Shown here one piece after another: positions 21,711 to 34,037 of a DNA stretch of 64,000 nucleotides; position 1 is the first letter of the stretch, and every line of letters begins with the position of its first letter. The stretch comes from Lunularia cruciata (Eukaryota > Streptophyta > Marchantiopsida > Lunulariales > Lunulariaceae): positions 42,661,001 to 42,725,000 of the forward strand of contig OX419755.1 of assembly GCA_948567375.1 (NCBI GenBank), given 5' to 3'. Below the pieces are notes generated by a model. It saw only the letters and a program-made list of their open reading frames with translations, was not told the origin of the DNA and did not search any database. The translations under genes and the position numbers were made by a program.

Positions 21711-22811
21711 GTAAGAAATCTAAGAATAGTCAATCCCAAGATGGGAAGTTTGTTAGGAAAGTAACCATAGAGTAAGCTTTGAAGGAAGATAAGTCCCAAG
21801 ATGGGGAAGTTTGTCAATGAAACAGTCATAGAGCATGCTTTGAAGGAAGATAAGTCCCTAGATGGGAAGTTTAGCAATGAAGCAACTATAGAGTAAGCTT
21901 TGGAGGAAGATAAGTATATTTTCATGGTATGGATCAAGCCCATTGCATAAGGAGAGTTTGAGAAGGGTCAAGAGCCTCAATAAACAATGGTTGATCAAAT
22001 AGTTCAAGAGTTTGAGGATGTGTTTCTAGTTGATTTGCCAAAGAGCTTACCCTTTGATCGTGGTATGCCTTTCAAGATTGAGTTATTGTCAAGGAGCACT
22101 TTATCGTCTCTCACCAAAAGAGTTGGAGGAGTTACAAATAATATTCACCATAGAGTTGTTGGAGAAGGATTTCATACAACATAATTCATCTCCTTGGGAG
22201 CACCCGTACTATTTGTTCCAAAGAAGGATGGAAGACTTTGTTTCTATATTGATTACCATAAGCTCAATAAACAAATGGTGAAGAATACATATCCCTTGCC
22301 TCAAATTGATGACTTGCTTGATCAATTGAGTGGAGCATGATACTTCTCCAAGTTGGATCTTTGCAATGACTATTGGAAAATCCACATTGATATGGAGGAT
22401 GTGCAAAAAATTCCATTTTACACAAGGTATGGGTATTTTGAATAGAGAGTTCTACCTTTGGGCTCACTAATGCTCTTATAGTCTTCATGGATCAGATACA
22501 TTGGGTGTTGGATGGACTACTAGATTGGTATGTGGTGGTGTTCTTGGATGACATTTTATTTTATAGCAAGACAAAGGTAGAACACGTAAATCATGTGCGG
22601 GAAGTCTTAAGGTGACTATGTCAATGGAAGTTTTATTACAAGAAGTCAAAGTGTACCTTTTGGCAGAAAGAAATCACCTTCTTGGATCACAAGATTCATC
22701 AGAGATCAAGATAGGAGAGGAGAAAATCAAGGCTATTATTGATTGGCCTACTCCAAAGGATACCATAGAGGTGCAAGCATTTAATGGATTGGCAATTTTT
22801 TACTGATAGTT
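21711..22811 (+). pseudogene. Element D linker repeats and reverse transcriptase
   Basis: After solo LTR C the element D frame resumes with the decayed charged repeat ('SQDGKF', 'ALKEDKSQDG'). RT follows from '[17 protein letters not shown]' (21987), with 'KLDLCNDYWKIHIDMEDVQ' near 22350 and 'VVFLDDILFYSKTK' near 22540-22580. Many frame shifts and stops are present. It is collinear with element B 18334-19567. Confidence 0.85.
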
Positions 22812-24160
22812 CATCCATTATTATATGCACGTAATAGCACCATTGATCAACCTCTTGGGGAAAAACTCAAGCTTTCAATGGACTGCTAAGCATAAAGAAG
22901 CATTCCAAAAGCTGAAACATATGGTATCTTCAAGATCCATTCTCCAACCATATGATCCTCAACTACCTTGTGTGGTTGACTTTGATGTTTTTAACTTTGC
23001 CATTAGAGCTATGTTGCAGTAAGAATTCCCAAATGGATTACATCCCATTGCCTTTATGCCTCATCAATTAAACACTATAGAAAGGAATTACTTTACATGA
23101 GATCAAGAATAGCTAGCAACGGTATATGCCACCAAAGTATAGAATTATTGTCTCTTGGGAAAATAAGTGATCATATGAACCAATCACAAACCCTTGTTGT
23201 GAACATTACACTTGGAACACATGAAGAGTAAACATCATTGATAGGAGGAACAATTACAATTTTTTGACATCAAACTTGAGTACAAACCTGGTCAATTCCA
23301 TGTCATTCCTGATGCACTATCATAATGACCTGATTTGAAGTCTCTTCCTCTCATCACGGTGGCAATTATGATGGTATCAATTGACTCCAAAGTCCAACTC
23401 AAGTTTAAAATTGCTTTATAGCAAGATCCTTTTTTTCAGATGGTACAAGACCATCTTGAAAAATTTGACAAGGAGTACAACACCTTCTCCTTCAAGGAAT
23501 GCCTTTTATTTTGTGAGAGCTTGATTTATGTTCCAACCAAGTGTGATCTCCAACTTGTGTGCCTCCAAGAAGCACATGACTTACCAATCGTTGGTCACAT
23601 GGGTGTAGACAAGACCTTAGGTTCTCTCTAACGCCAATGGTGGTGGCCTAACATGACTAGAGATGTTCAAGAGTTTGTTCAATCGTGTAAGAGCTGCCAA
23701 TGCAACAAGGCCAACAACTAGAAACCAAGTGGGCTCCTTCAACCACTCCCCATTCTTTCTACTTGATGAGAACACATGAGCTTGAATCTCATCACGTCCT
23801 TGACCAAGACAAAGCAAGGTCACACAACTATCATGATGTTTTTGGATAAGCTAAGTAAGCAAATCCATTTGGCATCAACCTTTGATATTGTGGGTGCTCC
23901 AACATTAACACATATCTACTTCAACATTATCTTCAAGCATCATGGGATACCCTGTGTACTCACCTTTGATTGTGATCCTTGATTCATTGAGAAATTTTGG
24001 CAAGCACTCTTCTAGATACTTAGTACCAAGCTTGCTTTGTCCATGGTCTATCATCCTCAAATTGATGGGCAAACTGAACATGCAAATTGTACCTTGGAGG
24101 ATATGCTTCCTACCTTCAATAACATCCACCATACCAATTGGAATGAATGTCATGTAGCTA
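22812..24160 (+). pseudogene. Element D RNase H and integrase
   Basis: The RNase H start 'VVDFDVFNFAIRAMLQ' (near 22975-23020) has the catalytic Asp pair changed. Then come 'HDLPIVGHMGVDKTLGSL' (23575-23630), 'CKSCQCNKAN', 'MSLNLITSL' and 'FDCDP'. The integrase core ends with 'QIDGQTEHANCTLEDM' near 24060-24105. Missing and altered residues show it is inactive. Confidence 0.85.
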
Positions 24161-24960
24161 CGGAGTTTGTATATAATAATTACAAATAGGCAAGCATTGG
24201 ATTATCTCCTTTCTTCCTCAATTTTGGCCAAGATCCACTTGTTTTAGATTCCTTTCTTGCTCCTCCTCCATCTCATGTCCCTCATACTTCCACCTTCTTG
24301 ACCACCATATCCCAATCCCTCCAACAAGCCAAATCTCATATCCTTGTTGCTCAAAATTGGCAGAAACATTATGGAACCACTATCATTATGATCTCACATT
24401 TCAAGTTGATGATAAGGTCATGCTCTATTCTAATAACGTACCACTCCCACTTGATAGCCAAGTTTGTAAACACGCTCCTAATTGGATAATACACTTTAAT
24501 GTCACCCAAATCATCTCTGTTGTTGCTTATTGACTTGCCTTGCCTTGTCACATGCACATCCACCTTGTCTTTAGGGTCAGGTAATTGATCAATAAGCATT
24601 TGATGTTGATCAATTAGCATCTTATACATACAAAATTTGACTCAAAAAAGGAATAAAAAGAATTAAAATGTTAAATCCTTGGTGTTTCCAAGTTGAAACC
24701 CTTTGTTCCTAACCTATCTTCTTTTTTCTCTTGTGTCCAACCTCCTTTTCCTCATGTCCTTATCAATGATCATGAGGAGTATGAAGTTGATCATATCCTT
24801 GCAATTTGCCATATTTAACAAGGCCATTGACAACATAAGGAGTACAAGGTCCTTTGGAAAGGGTATCCCCTTCATGATTACATATAGGAACCTCTTTCTC
24901 ATCTCCAAAATACACAAACAGAAATCCAAGAGTTTGAAGCTTCAATGGCAATGAGTACAT
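24161..24960 (+). pseudogene. Element D integrase C-terminus, small insertion and chromodomain remnant
   Basis: 'LSPFFLNFGQDPLVLDS' and 'QSLQQAKSHILVAQNWQKH' precede the chromodomain remnant ('EEYEVDHILAI', 'EYKVLWKGYPLHD', 'WEPLSHLQNTQTE'; 24775-24935). Relative to element B there is an extra ~110 bp at about 24572-24682 with inverted decamers aattgatcaa and ttgatcaatt (24583-24592, 24606-24615). It is perhaps a small transposon scar. Confidence 0.75.
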
Positions 24961-24971
24961 CACAAACTAGC

Positions 24972-24983
24972 GGTGGGGAAATA
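24972..24983 (+). other. Polypurine tract of element D
   Basis: The sequence ggtggggaaata directly precedes the 3' LTR. The equivalent site of element B reads ggtggaggaata. Confidence 0.7.
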
Positions 24984-25370
24984 TATAACAATATGGAATT
25001 TAGCAATGAAGTTATTTATGGCTAACAAAGTAGCAAATAGGCCAAATTAGCCTAGAATATTCTAGAAGTATCTAAGAAGCTTCTTGGCTAGCTTAGCAAC
25101 TAGGTAGCTTCTACAAGCTTCTATCTAGCTTAGCTTACACACCATGTAGGCGGTTTTTAGAAAGAATTTTCTTGAGAAGCTTCTTAGTTAACTTGGCTTG
25201 CTCTCCAAGAAAGTCGCTCAAGGAAGCTTCTTGAGAAACTTCTCAAGAGCCTTGTATGCTCCTTATAAATACCAAAGCCAAAGCTCATGCTAGGCATTTG
25301 GAGTTTTCACTCATTCAAGTGTCCTAATATGATCTTCCATTCTCTCATTTCTCTCCTCGATCTTGGTACA
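24984..25370 (+). repeat. 3' LTR of element D
   Basis: It runs from TATAACAATATGG to 'cttggtaca', matching 6813-7216. It includes a perfect GAAnnTTCnnGAA trimer at 25055-25067 and a tataaata box near 25264. Confidence 0.85.
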
Positions 25371-25446
25371 AGGTATCTCTACCCTCTTATGGGAGTGGTT
25401 CTAGTGCAAGAGTAGAGCATGCAATAATAGACAACACATAACATTG

Positions 25447-26017
25447 TCTAATACAATTTGCTAGAAAAGTTATCTAAAGGTGGAAATTGGCTTGGTAATA
25501 TCTTTAGGGATGTTATATATGATGGTCTAAGTACATCAAATAGAGGTGTCACCAAAAGAGTACTTCCACTAATAGGGTAGAGGCCAAAAACACCTTAAAA
25601 CTTCAAAGCCAATTTTGGAGGCCTTAACAAAAGAATTAGGCCTTGAAAAATACAATTCCCTCCCCTCCTTCAAGAAAATTGCAATGCCTTCTCCCTCTTT
25701 CTTTGTCATGGTGAGATCTTTCCAATGGTACCTTACTCATGTTGTTATGAGCTTCATATATGAAGATTCACCAAAGATTCCCTTGAGTCAAAATTATTTG
25801 ACCAACCAATTAGGAAAAGGATCAACATGTCACCAATCCATGCAACTAATCTAAGGATGGAGCTTGGTACCATGTAACCAATCCATCTATTTATCCAAAG
25901 GTGTAGCTACCTTTTATGAGGATACTCTTTTCTATATAATAAAGATAAGGTGATCCTTTAGGGCATTAGAGTATTAAGGAATGAACCTTGTGTTTCTCTT
26001 GTCCTCAAAACATTACA
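25447..26017 (+). repeat. Solo LTR E (diverged element-A family)
   Basis: It starts TCTAATACA and ends 'cctcaaaacattaca', with the family landmarks 'ggtggaaattggc', 'caccaaaagag', 'acttccactaata', 'ggaggcc', 'tttgaccaacca' and 'tctatataataaaga'. Flanking pentamers cattg (25442-25446) and catta (26018-26022) match at four of five bases. No internal region follows. Confidence 0.85.
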
Positions 26018-27270
26018 CATTATGACACTTTGGCTTCACTTCTAATCATTTTCAACCTATATCCTTGAAGGAATGACTTGTTCTTATCATTAATACTATT
26101 AGTACGTCAAGATTGGGTTGTCACACTAACATCATAGAATCCTAAGACTTCATCAAGCAACTTACATTCAAAGAGTGAGGTAATTGTGTGGTTGGTTGTG
26201 AAGGGATCCAATGACAAAAATCTGCAAAAGACCACCAAGAGAATACAAGAAATGTTGTTCATAATCATTGAGGAGTTCATCAAAGCAACCACCACTATGG
26301 GAGAAGTACATGAATTCAAGCTAGCATAACAAAAGTTGATGAAACCAATCAAAGACAAGAAAATCAAATGCATAGGCTTAGAAATTAGAGTTAGGATCGA
26401 GTACAAGTTCATAAAAATGATGGAGGATTTGTGGTTAGCATTATTAGAAGTGTAAGAACAATTAAATTTGATGATAAATGACATATGACCTAAGGAATCA
26501 ATAGAGTACAAACACTTAGAACTATCACTACCCCCTTCATATCCACATAGGATTGGAGGAACGTTAGTGACTTAGAAGGATAGTTAGTTAGAGATTTCCT
26601 TGATTCCATGTCTTAGGCAATAGCCATTTTGTTAGGTTCCTTCCTAGAAATTCCCAGATGCAAGTGACTATTTAAGCATAACATTTGAAGCATCTTTTGT
26701 TCAATTAGAGTGCTTGGTGAATAAAGTGAAGCACCATTTTGATACTCATTGCTTTCTAATTTCCTTATGAATTGCTTCTCATTTTGGTTTGTGCCTTAGT
26801 AAACATCTGAGTAAGAATTGCCCAATGCTCTATGTGTATGATCCTTTATATTTTTGCATTCATTAAAATGCAACCCTTGATGTGATTTTAGTATGTTATA
26901 ATATTGCAAGTAATTGAAGTATGCAATTGGAGGGAGCGGTTGTCAAACACTACCAAAGAAAGTGCCTTGAGAAGTGTATAACACTTCACTGCAAGTCAGG
27001 AGTTTTAGAAAGATCTTTAGAAGGAGCAAAGTTCTTTGGAAGTTTTGTGCCTTGAGAAGGAAACTACAATTTCATTAAGGAAAGATAGTACGCATTCTTT
27101 TGGAAGTTACTTCAGCATCTGTTCAGAAGGAAATTATACCATCATACTAGGTGAATGTGAGTGCTTTTCCTTAGTGCGGGTGATTTTCCTTTGTCATTTT
27201 CTACAATACACCTTCTTGGTGTCATTATCCTCGAGAGTTGTCTCTACCCAAGAGGTTAATAATAGACAAT
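26018..27270. other. Decayed sequence with coding-like scraps, no intact gene
   Basis: On the + strand, short runs such as 'EEFIKATTTMGEVHEFKLA' (near 26265) and 'IEYKFIKMMEDLWLALLEV' (near 26400) look like charged helical protein but are cut by stops. I do not recognise the source. The 134-codon - strand frame at 26107-26511 appears to be its antisense shadow. Confidence 0.4.
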
Positions 27271-29600
27271 AAAGGATTCAAATATGACACTTTCCTTTGT
27301 ATTTGATTATTTTTGAATCATATATATGTGGGAACAAATTGTTACTTACTAAAATGCTTCTATTTGATGTTTACCAATTTGGTACATAATTTTGAACAAT
27401 GAAGAAGTCTCATCTCAGATAGTTTCCTTGTTGTCCTCATCAATTACTTCCATTTCATGATCTTGGCCAAGCTCAAAATTATCTTCCCTTGAATTTCTCA
27501 CACCCAAACTTACCAATGTATGGGGAGAGATACTAGACCAGCCTCCAAATAGCATGTCCATCCTCTCAAAATATGAACAATTGTGATTGAATTTATCATC
27601 AATTGTTCTACATCCTCGTTTCAGCTCATTGTCTTCAAGCTTTCTCTATTAGACTTGTCTTTCCAATCCCAAGTTGACTTGTTAGCCTTCACATACCTTG
27701 CACACTTCTCGTATAATATATCACTATTCATAGACTAAAAATATATTTTTCCAAACTTCACTATATGAGTGGTTATGTGGCTAAATGTTGTGCTTTTTTG
27801 TAAAATTTTCTTAGCACCATCCTTGTTGCTAAAAAAATTTTGCTAAGAATTTTTTTGAAATGTTCCAAGTAATCTAAATAATCCAAATAATCCTGAATCT
27901 GAGCATAATGAGATGGGATCATTCTAAACCTCTCAATTCTCCTTTACTTTGGTCTCCATCTTCCCATGGAGTTTCCTTTTACTTTTCTAGGTACTATGCT
28001 ATCCATGGTACCTTCCATGTGGAAGGTACTATGGATAGCATTTCAAGAAGGTCTTGGAATCTAATAAGATTCAACAAGGAATTTTCGGCAAGTGTGACTT
28101 GATGGAGGAGAAATTAATCTGATCTTAATCTCATTGAGAAAGTGAATGTCTTCCAAACATGGAGAGTGAAAGTTCTCCATCTGTAATTCCATGAATTCTC
28201 AAAGTAGACACTCATTCACAAGTTACAAAATTTCTCTTAAAGAGTTAGGTGCACCTTGGGAGATTTATATAACAACTCCTATCTTCGTGTATTCATGTTC
28301 ACCTTTTATGCACATCTTCAATTCTAGTGTGCTTGCAATTGAGGTGGAACTCGATTTTGATTTTGGATTACAAAGACATACCACCCAAACTACAGATCCA
28401 TGGAATTCATCAAAATCCGCAAGAGGGAGTTCAAATATCAATACGGTCTCCTCACGAGAACATATGTCATATATTTGGTTTATTGTGTTAGTCCTTGTAT
28501 CACATGGCACATTTTAGTTCATCATATGTGCCATTAGAATTAATTTCTCATTACCATTGTCACCTAATCAGAAACCCGTAACTCCTCACTTGCTTGTCAC
28601 CTGTATCAAAGAATATGGATTTTATAGAATTTGCGGACTTCCGTAACACATAAAATTTCCATTTGAGAAGCACCATTGTCGATACTATTTTGTTCAAAGT
28701 TTGAATATATTTGGCTTGTATCTTGGCCTTTGTTTCTCTAGTAGTTTTCTTTAGATTTGTTAGTAAGAGGTGTATCCCTCTGAATTTCAACATTGTTCAT
28801 GGTGGTTATAACAATTGATAAATTTAATAATAACATCAAAGTGTTAGTAAGAAAATTCTTTCTTAATTTAAGATATTATGACTTGCATGTTGGTTCAATT
28901 GCTTTCAGCTCTTTCAAAATTTCCCTATTTTTTAACAAAGCTTATTTAATCTCTATGGAATTTTTTGTTTTTGATCTCTACATACATCTCTATGCCCTCA
29001 ATTATCAAAATAATTCTGGTAGAATACTCCGCTAGCTTATCTATGCACTACGCACTTAACAAACATGTAAGTGAAAATTAAGTGCACTGCTACTGCAAGT
29101 GTAACCTCAGTTTTAAGTACGTGATTAGATTGTTCGGCACACAAGTTTCTCTTGAGTTCAAAAAGAAATGAATTACTATTTTGCAGACAATGTAATATCG
29201 TCCAAAAAGTAAAAGTGAGTTTTTCTAAAACTCATGAGAAACGGATGTGACGCAAAGTAAAACCCTGGGATTAAACAAGTGTCACATTCGAGGTAATGAT
29301 GGGGATGTTCAAGGGAATATGAGTAGACCGGATGGTGCAAACGGTGACAACAATTTGACAATCATCAATTTGTCAGTGCTCTAGCAATGACAAGTTTCCT
29401 GAACAAATTCGCAATACAAGAGGCTACATTTTCATGTGTTTGTGAGTTCGGACTCGTGGACTAATGTTCACCCACGTCTGGAATAAGTGCCCTAATCACG
29501 AGTATAACCTTGGTTTTTTGACTTTGGGGACAGTGTTACTATACCCTTCTAGTTCTAGTAATTTCTTTTGCATTCTAATATTGCCCCTTCTGTCGATTCA
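27271..29600. other. AT-rich spacer with a hairpin and scraps of reading frame
   Basis: No recognisable protein is encoded. Frames at 28191-28517 (+) and 28265-28510 (-) overlap and neither resembles a known family. A 22-bp inverted repeat sits at 27996-28041. Confidence 0.5.
27996..28041. repeat. 22-bp inverted repeat, 2-nt spacer
   Basis: Arms 27996-28017 and 28020-28041 are complementary at 21 of 22 positions; the left arm reads atgctatccatggtacc... and the spacer is tg. It would fold into a tight hairpin or cruciform. Confidence 0.85.
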
Positions 29601-29629
29601 GCACTGCTATATCCTGAAAATTCCACTAG

Positions 29630-29760
29630 ATTGAAAGACGCGAACCGTACAAGAAAAAGACATAAAGGCGAAAATGGGGCTAAATTCCAATCATATGGAT
29701 GAGAAGAATCCACCCTTTGGCACTTAAGATATCGTATGCTATGCAAGTCGTATGATGTCC
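29630..29760 (+). repeat. Possible diverged R1 copy
   Basis: Short matches ('aaggcgaaaatggggctaaa', 'atgcaagtcgtatg') recall the R1 copy at 46345-46500. The order is kept but much is lost. Confidence 0.4.
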
Positions 29761-32016
29761 GAACAGGAAGTGCATGTTTGTACATGGCATTTGGCATGGC
29801 CGCAACGAGTTATTGGGGTGAAGCACACACCCGATAACATCTGGAGATCACAAATTTTAGTTGTTATATTATTTCGCTGTACTCGTTTTAATATGAATAA
29901 GTGTGTGAAGGTAACTCGTTACTTTGTTCACGACGTGAATGGTAGGAGTTTGGAAGGACTATGATAGCATTGAATAACTCCAAAGTATTATGCAAATTTT
30001 GAACCCGGTAATCATAAAGGAACATGAGATAAGTATCAGTGCATTTTGAATTTTCGAATAAAAATTTGTTATGGAATTTAGAAATCAAAATTATCACGTC
30101 ATATTAAGGTCTTGTCTATTTATAGTCTTTATGAGTCAAGGTTCAATTTACTTGGAAGATAATGTGAGAGCTAACATTGAAATGGTGACTCTACTCTTTT
30201 AATCATCCTCAACTCAGCTGCCTTTGTGATTGCCAAGAATCGGAACCAAACTTTTCCCCAAGTTATATATTTCTCAAATGATGAGCTATATATCTAATCA
30301 GTACTTTACACAGAAAGCGAGATTGTCTTCTTGAGTTAACTGTTTGTATGTTTTAAGTGATAAATACTAAGGATGCTTTTCTTTTAATTTTTTTAACTGT
30401 AATCTGCATGTTATGCTATGAAAATTAATGTGTAATATCATATACTACATCTCCTTACCATTTAATTTAATGAATTTTGGTTCAATGATATCAAACAGTA
30501 AGAACATCTACTCTAAAAGTAAATATGGATCAAGAATCAGCAAAAAAAAGCCACGTTTTCTTAAGACATATTTCTCAGTTTCGTGCCAAGGACAATGTAT
30601 ACACTATATATCCAACGTACCCCCTTTTACATGAATAAACTATCGCATTTCCATGCCTTTTCATACAACACCTCGTAAATAATAGAACTCGCATTTTCAT
30701 GCCTTCTCTCATACACCAACTCGCCAAAAACAAGCCTCATCTCCATTGCGTCTCTTACAACAACTCGTAAATAATAAATCTATGTTCTCAACTTGGATAT
30801 TCCTAAGATTTGAATTTCTAGTTCATTGTAAATCTCTATTTAGCACGGCTTTTGAAATTAATGGATACCTATATCTTTCTGATAGATATAGAGGAAAATA
30901 TATTCACGAATAGATACGTCTTTAAAGATGGTCAGAATCTCAAGGATTCCATAGCAATAATTATAGACCCAACTCAAGGCGTAATCACTGTCTGTATGTT
31001 TACCGTCTAACATATAGATCTAAATGTTATATATTTGACCGGCAGAAATGGTATATATCAACGTTGACCGCGAAGTAACAGTAAGATTTTCTCAAATTTG
31101 CGAATAACTGGAGCGACATAAACTAAAATGAGAAAACTAAATTAATGTTAGGTTCACGCGACCGTGATGTGGACCTTCAAGGGAAAATGATGATATTTAT
31201 AATGCTAAATTAAGGTACGGTCAATGCGGATCATTTTGCTCCCAATCAGAAATTTCCTCTTGCGATAAGGAGTTTCCCATGCAAAGTCATGAGAGGTCAT
31301 TTTCGAGGTGTCACTGAGATTTACAAAATAACCATTTCACACGTACGGAATATATTCACGGTTTAACGCGAGTGTCAGGCGTGTTCCGGGACTTTACGAG
31401 AAACGTTATCGTAAAGTGATGATGACTATTGTTCCTTCTTTGAGTTGGTTGGTATCTATTTTAATATGAATAATCTGATATTGTGTAATGTAATGTACCG
31501 ACCAGTCCATATAGTTCAAATGAATGAATAATTAAAAGAAAGATCTAAATAAAAGAAATTTTCATTCTTTAGTTTTCTTTAAATTATTAAATTTTTTTGA
31601 TATCACACAATCATGAATATATTTTAAAGCGATAATTAATTTTATCAATATGTATTATTTTAACATAGATCACATAGATCAAGTGGTAAAGTATGTTATG
31701 ATAATAACCGAACTAAATGGCATATGATCATATGGTATACGGTAAACTATCTTCATCTTTTATTCTCGGCACACAGAGGTTGATTGTCGGATGTGAAGAG
31801 GATGAAGTTTGCGGTTTAAAATTTCTCAGTCAACCTAGAGCCACCCATAAACGAACAAGTAGCATCAAAGTTTCTAGTACCACATCTCACGCTAACCAAA
31901 ATCTGGAGAGAAAGAGACCTTATTAAAAGATAGCATCTGTACCACCTTGAACCGGATTCAAGAAGGATTCAAAGTCAATTCAAATGTAATCTCTTATTGA
32001 CATGGTGCATCATTAG
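29761..32016. other. AT-rich spacer, nothing recognised
   Basis: Short frames only. I see no repeats of note and no RNA gene. Confidence 0.5.
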
Positions 32017-32589
32017 TATATACACCTTGAGACGAACATCGGCAAGGTACTCAAGAACAAGATGCTGTTTTTCACATACAAGATCCTAAACCATCCTCAG
32101 ACATTTGCTTCAGATCTCATTGAAATTGAAATGCTTAATCTATGGGTGACAGCCTCGATCCAACGCCGAACCATAGAGGATACCTTTGCTAGGGCTGAGC
32201 AAACCTACCTTAAGCAAGTACAGCTCGCAGTGGGAGCCGAAACCCTTAGTCGATCGCAAGCTTTGGACGCTCTGCAAGAGTCGCTCAATGTACTAAGACA
32301 TGAGTACTCATGGGAACAGGGTAACGGCCCAGCCCGAATGCCTGAGAATTATCGGAACACCGATTCGGCAAGCATAAGGGAAGTCGCTGGGCAGTGGATT
32401 CGAGAGGCTAAATCCCTTGGAAACCTCAGGGTCGAACAGGGAGAGGGATATAGAAAGAAAAAAGTAATAAAAAAGACAGTGATTGCTAGTAGTAACGATT
32501 TTTCACGATCCATGGGTTTATATAAAATCCATGTTTTAGTGTATCAAAATACATTATTTTCACAAAGCGTATATAATAAAAACAACTGA
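32017..32589 (+). CDS. Unrecognised coding-like island
   Basis: The frame is open from 32017, with the first ATG at 32062, to the stop after 32586. Between about 32090 and 32450 the composition is richer in G and C than its surroundings. The translation is a believable soluble helical protein ('RRTIEDTFARAEQTYLKQV', 'LSRSQALDALQESLNVL', 'ASIREVAGQWIREAKSLG'). After 'GEGYRKKK' it becomes AT-rich and low in complexity, so the true end or a splice site may lie near 32460. I recognise no domain. It could be an exon of an unannotated gene, a gene fragment captured by a transposon, or an old integrated sequence. Confidence 0.4.
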   Translation, partial: YIHLETNIGKVLKNKMLFFTYKILNHPQTFASDLIEIEMLNLWVTASIQRRTIEDTFARAEQTYLKQVQLAVGAETLSRSQALDALQESLNVLRHEYSWEQGNGPARMPENYRNTDSASIREVAGQWIREAKSLGNLRVEQGEGYRKKKVIKKTVIASSNDFSRSMGLYKIHVLVYQNTLFSQSVYNKNN

Positions 32590-34037
32590 TAACGCTAGTA
32601 ACTACTCCTATTAAGGCTACATTGTGCATTGTGCAGTCTATCCAAAGAGCACAACGTAACATCGGATTTAAAATTTTTGGGGAAGATGATGTTGAAAAGA
32701 TTCGGTTAGCATTGAGCAACCTGATGAAGCCCTCACAGATTTGATCAACTATTTCTTTGTCAACTCATTGTTATCGTCGGAACTTTAAAGAAATCTGCTT
32801 TCCTTTCTTCAAAAAGCCTTTTGCCTATTCATGCATCAACCAAAGCTGAGCTTTTTATTCATGAAACAATCAGCATTACTGATACATTTCCTTATTCCAG
32901 TAAAATTGAAGTTAATAAATAGAGATAAATATTAGGAACGTCATTTAATACACATATGCAAGAGCATAATCAAGGAATGTGCAATAGGGAATATCTTACA
33001 TATTCTCCATTCACTCAGTCCTTATCATGCTCATGAAATTATGTACAATACAAAATTGTTACTATTAACACCACTATATAATTATTGTTCTTGAGTGACG
33101 TATACCCTGTTGTATAAATTTATTTCTTATACTCAATGAATAAAAATGATAAAAACATTTTTGTATAAATGTTTTTACTGATTTTTTTTTTATTGTTTTG
33201 AGTAACAGATATTAACATATATATTAGTAACATATATTTTTATACGAACATTTTGATTATAGATTAAACGTTGTATGACTCTTAGTTACAAATGATGTTT
33301 TTTTTTTTCTCTATTTTGATCAAATAAAATTGAAAACTTTGATCTCGACTGAAGTCACCTTAGAGGTGTATTTACGTATATTTGATTTAAAATTTGCTAA
33401 TCATTTGCATCCTATTGTTGATGTATTGTGAGTGGCATGTAAGGAGATTAGATGAGTCAAACTAGTAAACATCTGACTTGAATTCCAGAAATAATTGGTA
33501 TAGTTTTACAGCGGGTGACATATAATGTGGAGCTGTGGAAAGGGAAAATTGTAAAAATCTGACTTGAGATCTCAAAACCATTGGTATGATATTATTTGTG
33601 CAAAGTGGGTTATTTGAAATCTCTCATCACTTGGATACTTAAAGCCGTTAAAATGAGATTTTATGAGTATGAACGAGTGTACCTTCGCTGTCTGTTGCCG
33701 ACGATTTCATGTCAATTTATCAATATTTTCGACACACATTTTGCTCTCTTTACTTTGTTCATACATACATGGATGTAACTTTGATATTTTAAATCCAGGA
33801 TCTTCCATGCATCTTTAAAGATCAAGTAAGAGAGACCTTTCACATTTGCGTTTACTGCCAGTAAGGGACCCATCACCTACTGCTTGTTTGAGAATGCCAC
33901 GAATAACGTGTCGTTCGTGGCTGTCTGTTCTACAAATAGCGAACTATTTGAAACAATGAAACAATGAAATATAAAGCCTGAAAGACCCAAAGAGTCAAAA
34001 GGCTGGAAACACAATACAAAACACATGAAATGTGAGC
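32590..34037. other. AT-rich spacer
   Basis: No gene is seen. Around 33850-33920, 'aagggacc', 'cttgtttgagaatgccacga' and neighbours resemble 34490-34545 on the other side of the LINE remnant, so the flanks may be a duplicated unit. Confidence 0.45.

Larger units (their letters stand above)
6813..25370 (+). mobile_element. Element D: outermost Ty3/gypsy chromovirus of the nest
   Basis: Two related LTRs (6813-7216 and 24984-25370) bound decayed gag, protease, reverse transcriptase, RNase H, integrase and chromodomain codons in the usual chromovirus order on the + strand. The internal region is split at 8828/21711 by an inserted solo LTR. Both sides of that split are collinear with the related element B. 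Flanking pentamers GGGTG and AGGTA differ only by G-to-A changes and may be an aged target-site duplication. The many stops and indels make it the most decayed, hence probably oldest, element of the nest. Confidence 0.85.

Noticed and set aside
26107-26511. 134-residue membrane-like protein on the - strand
   Set aside because: The + strand carries charged helical codons over the same bases; the hydrophobic - strand frame is what antisense of such codons looks like.
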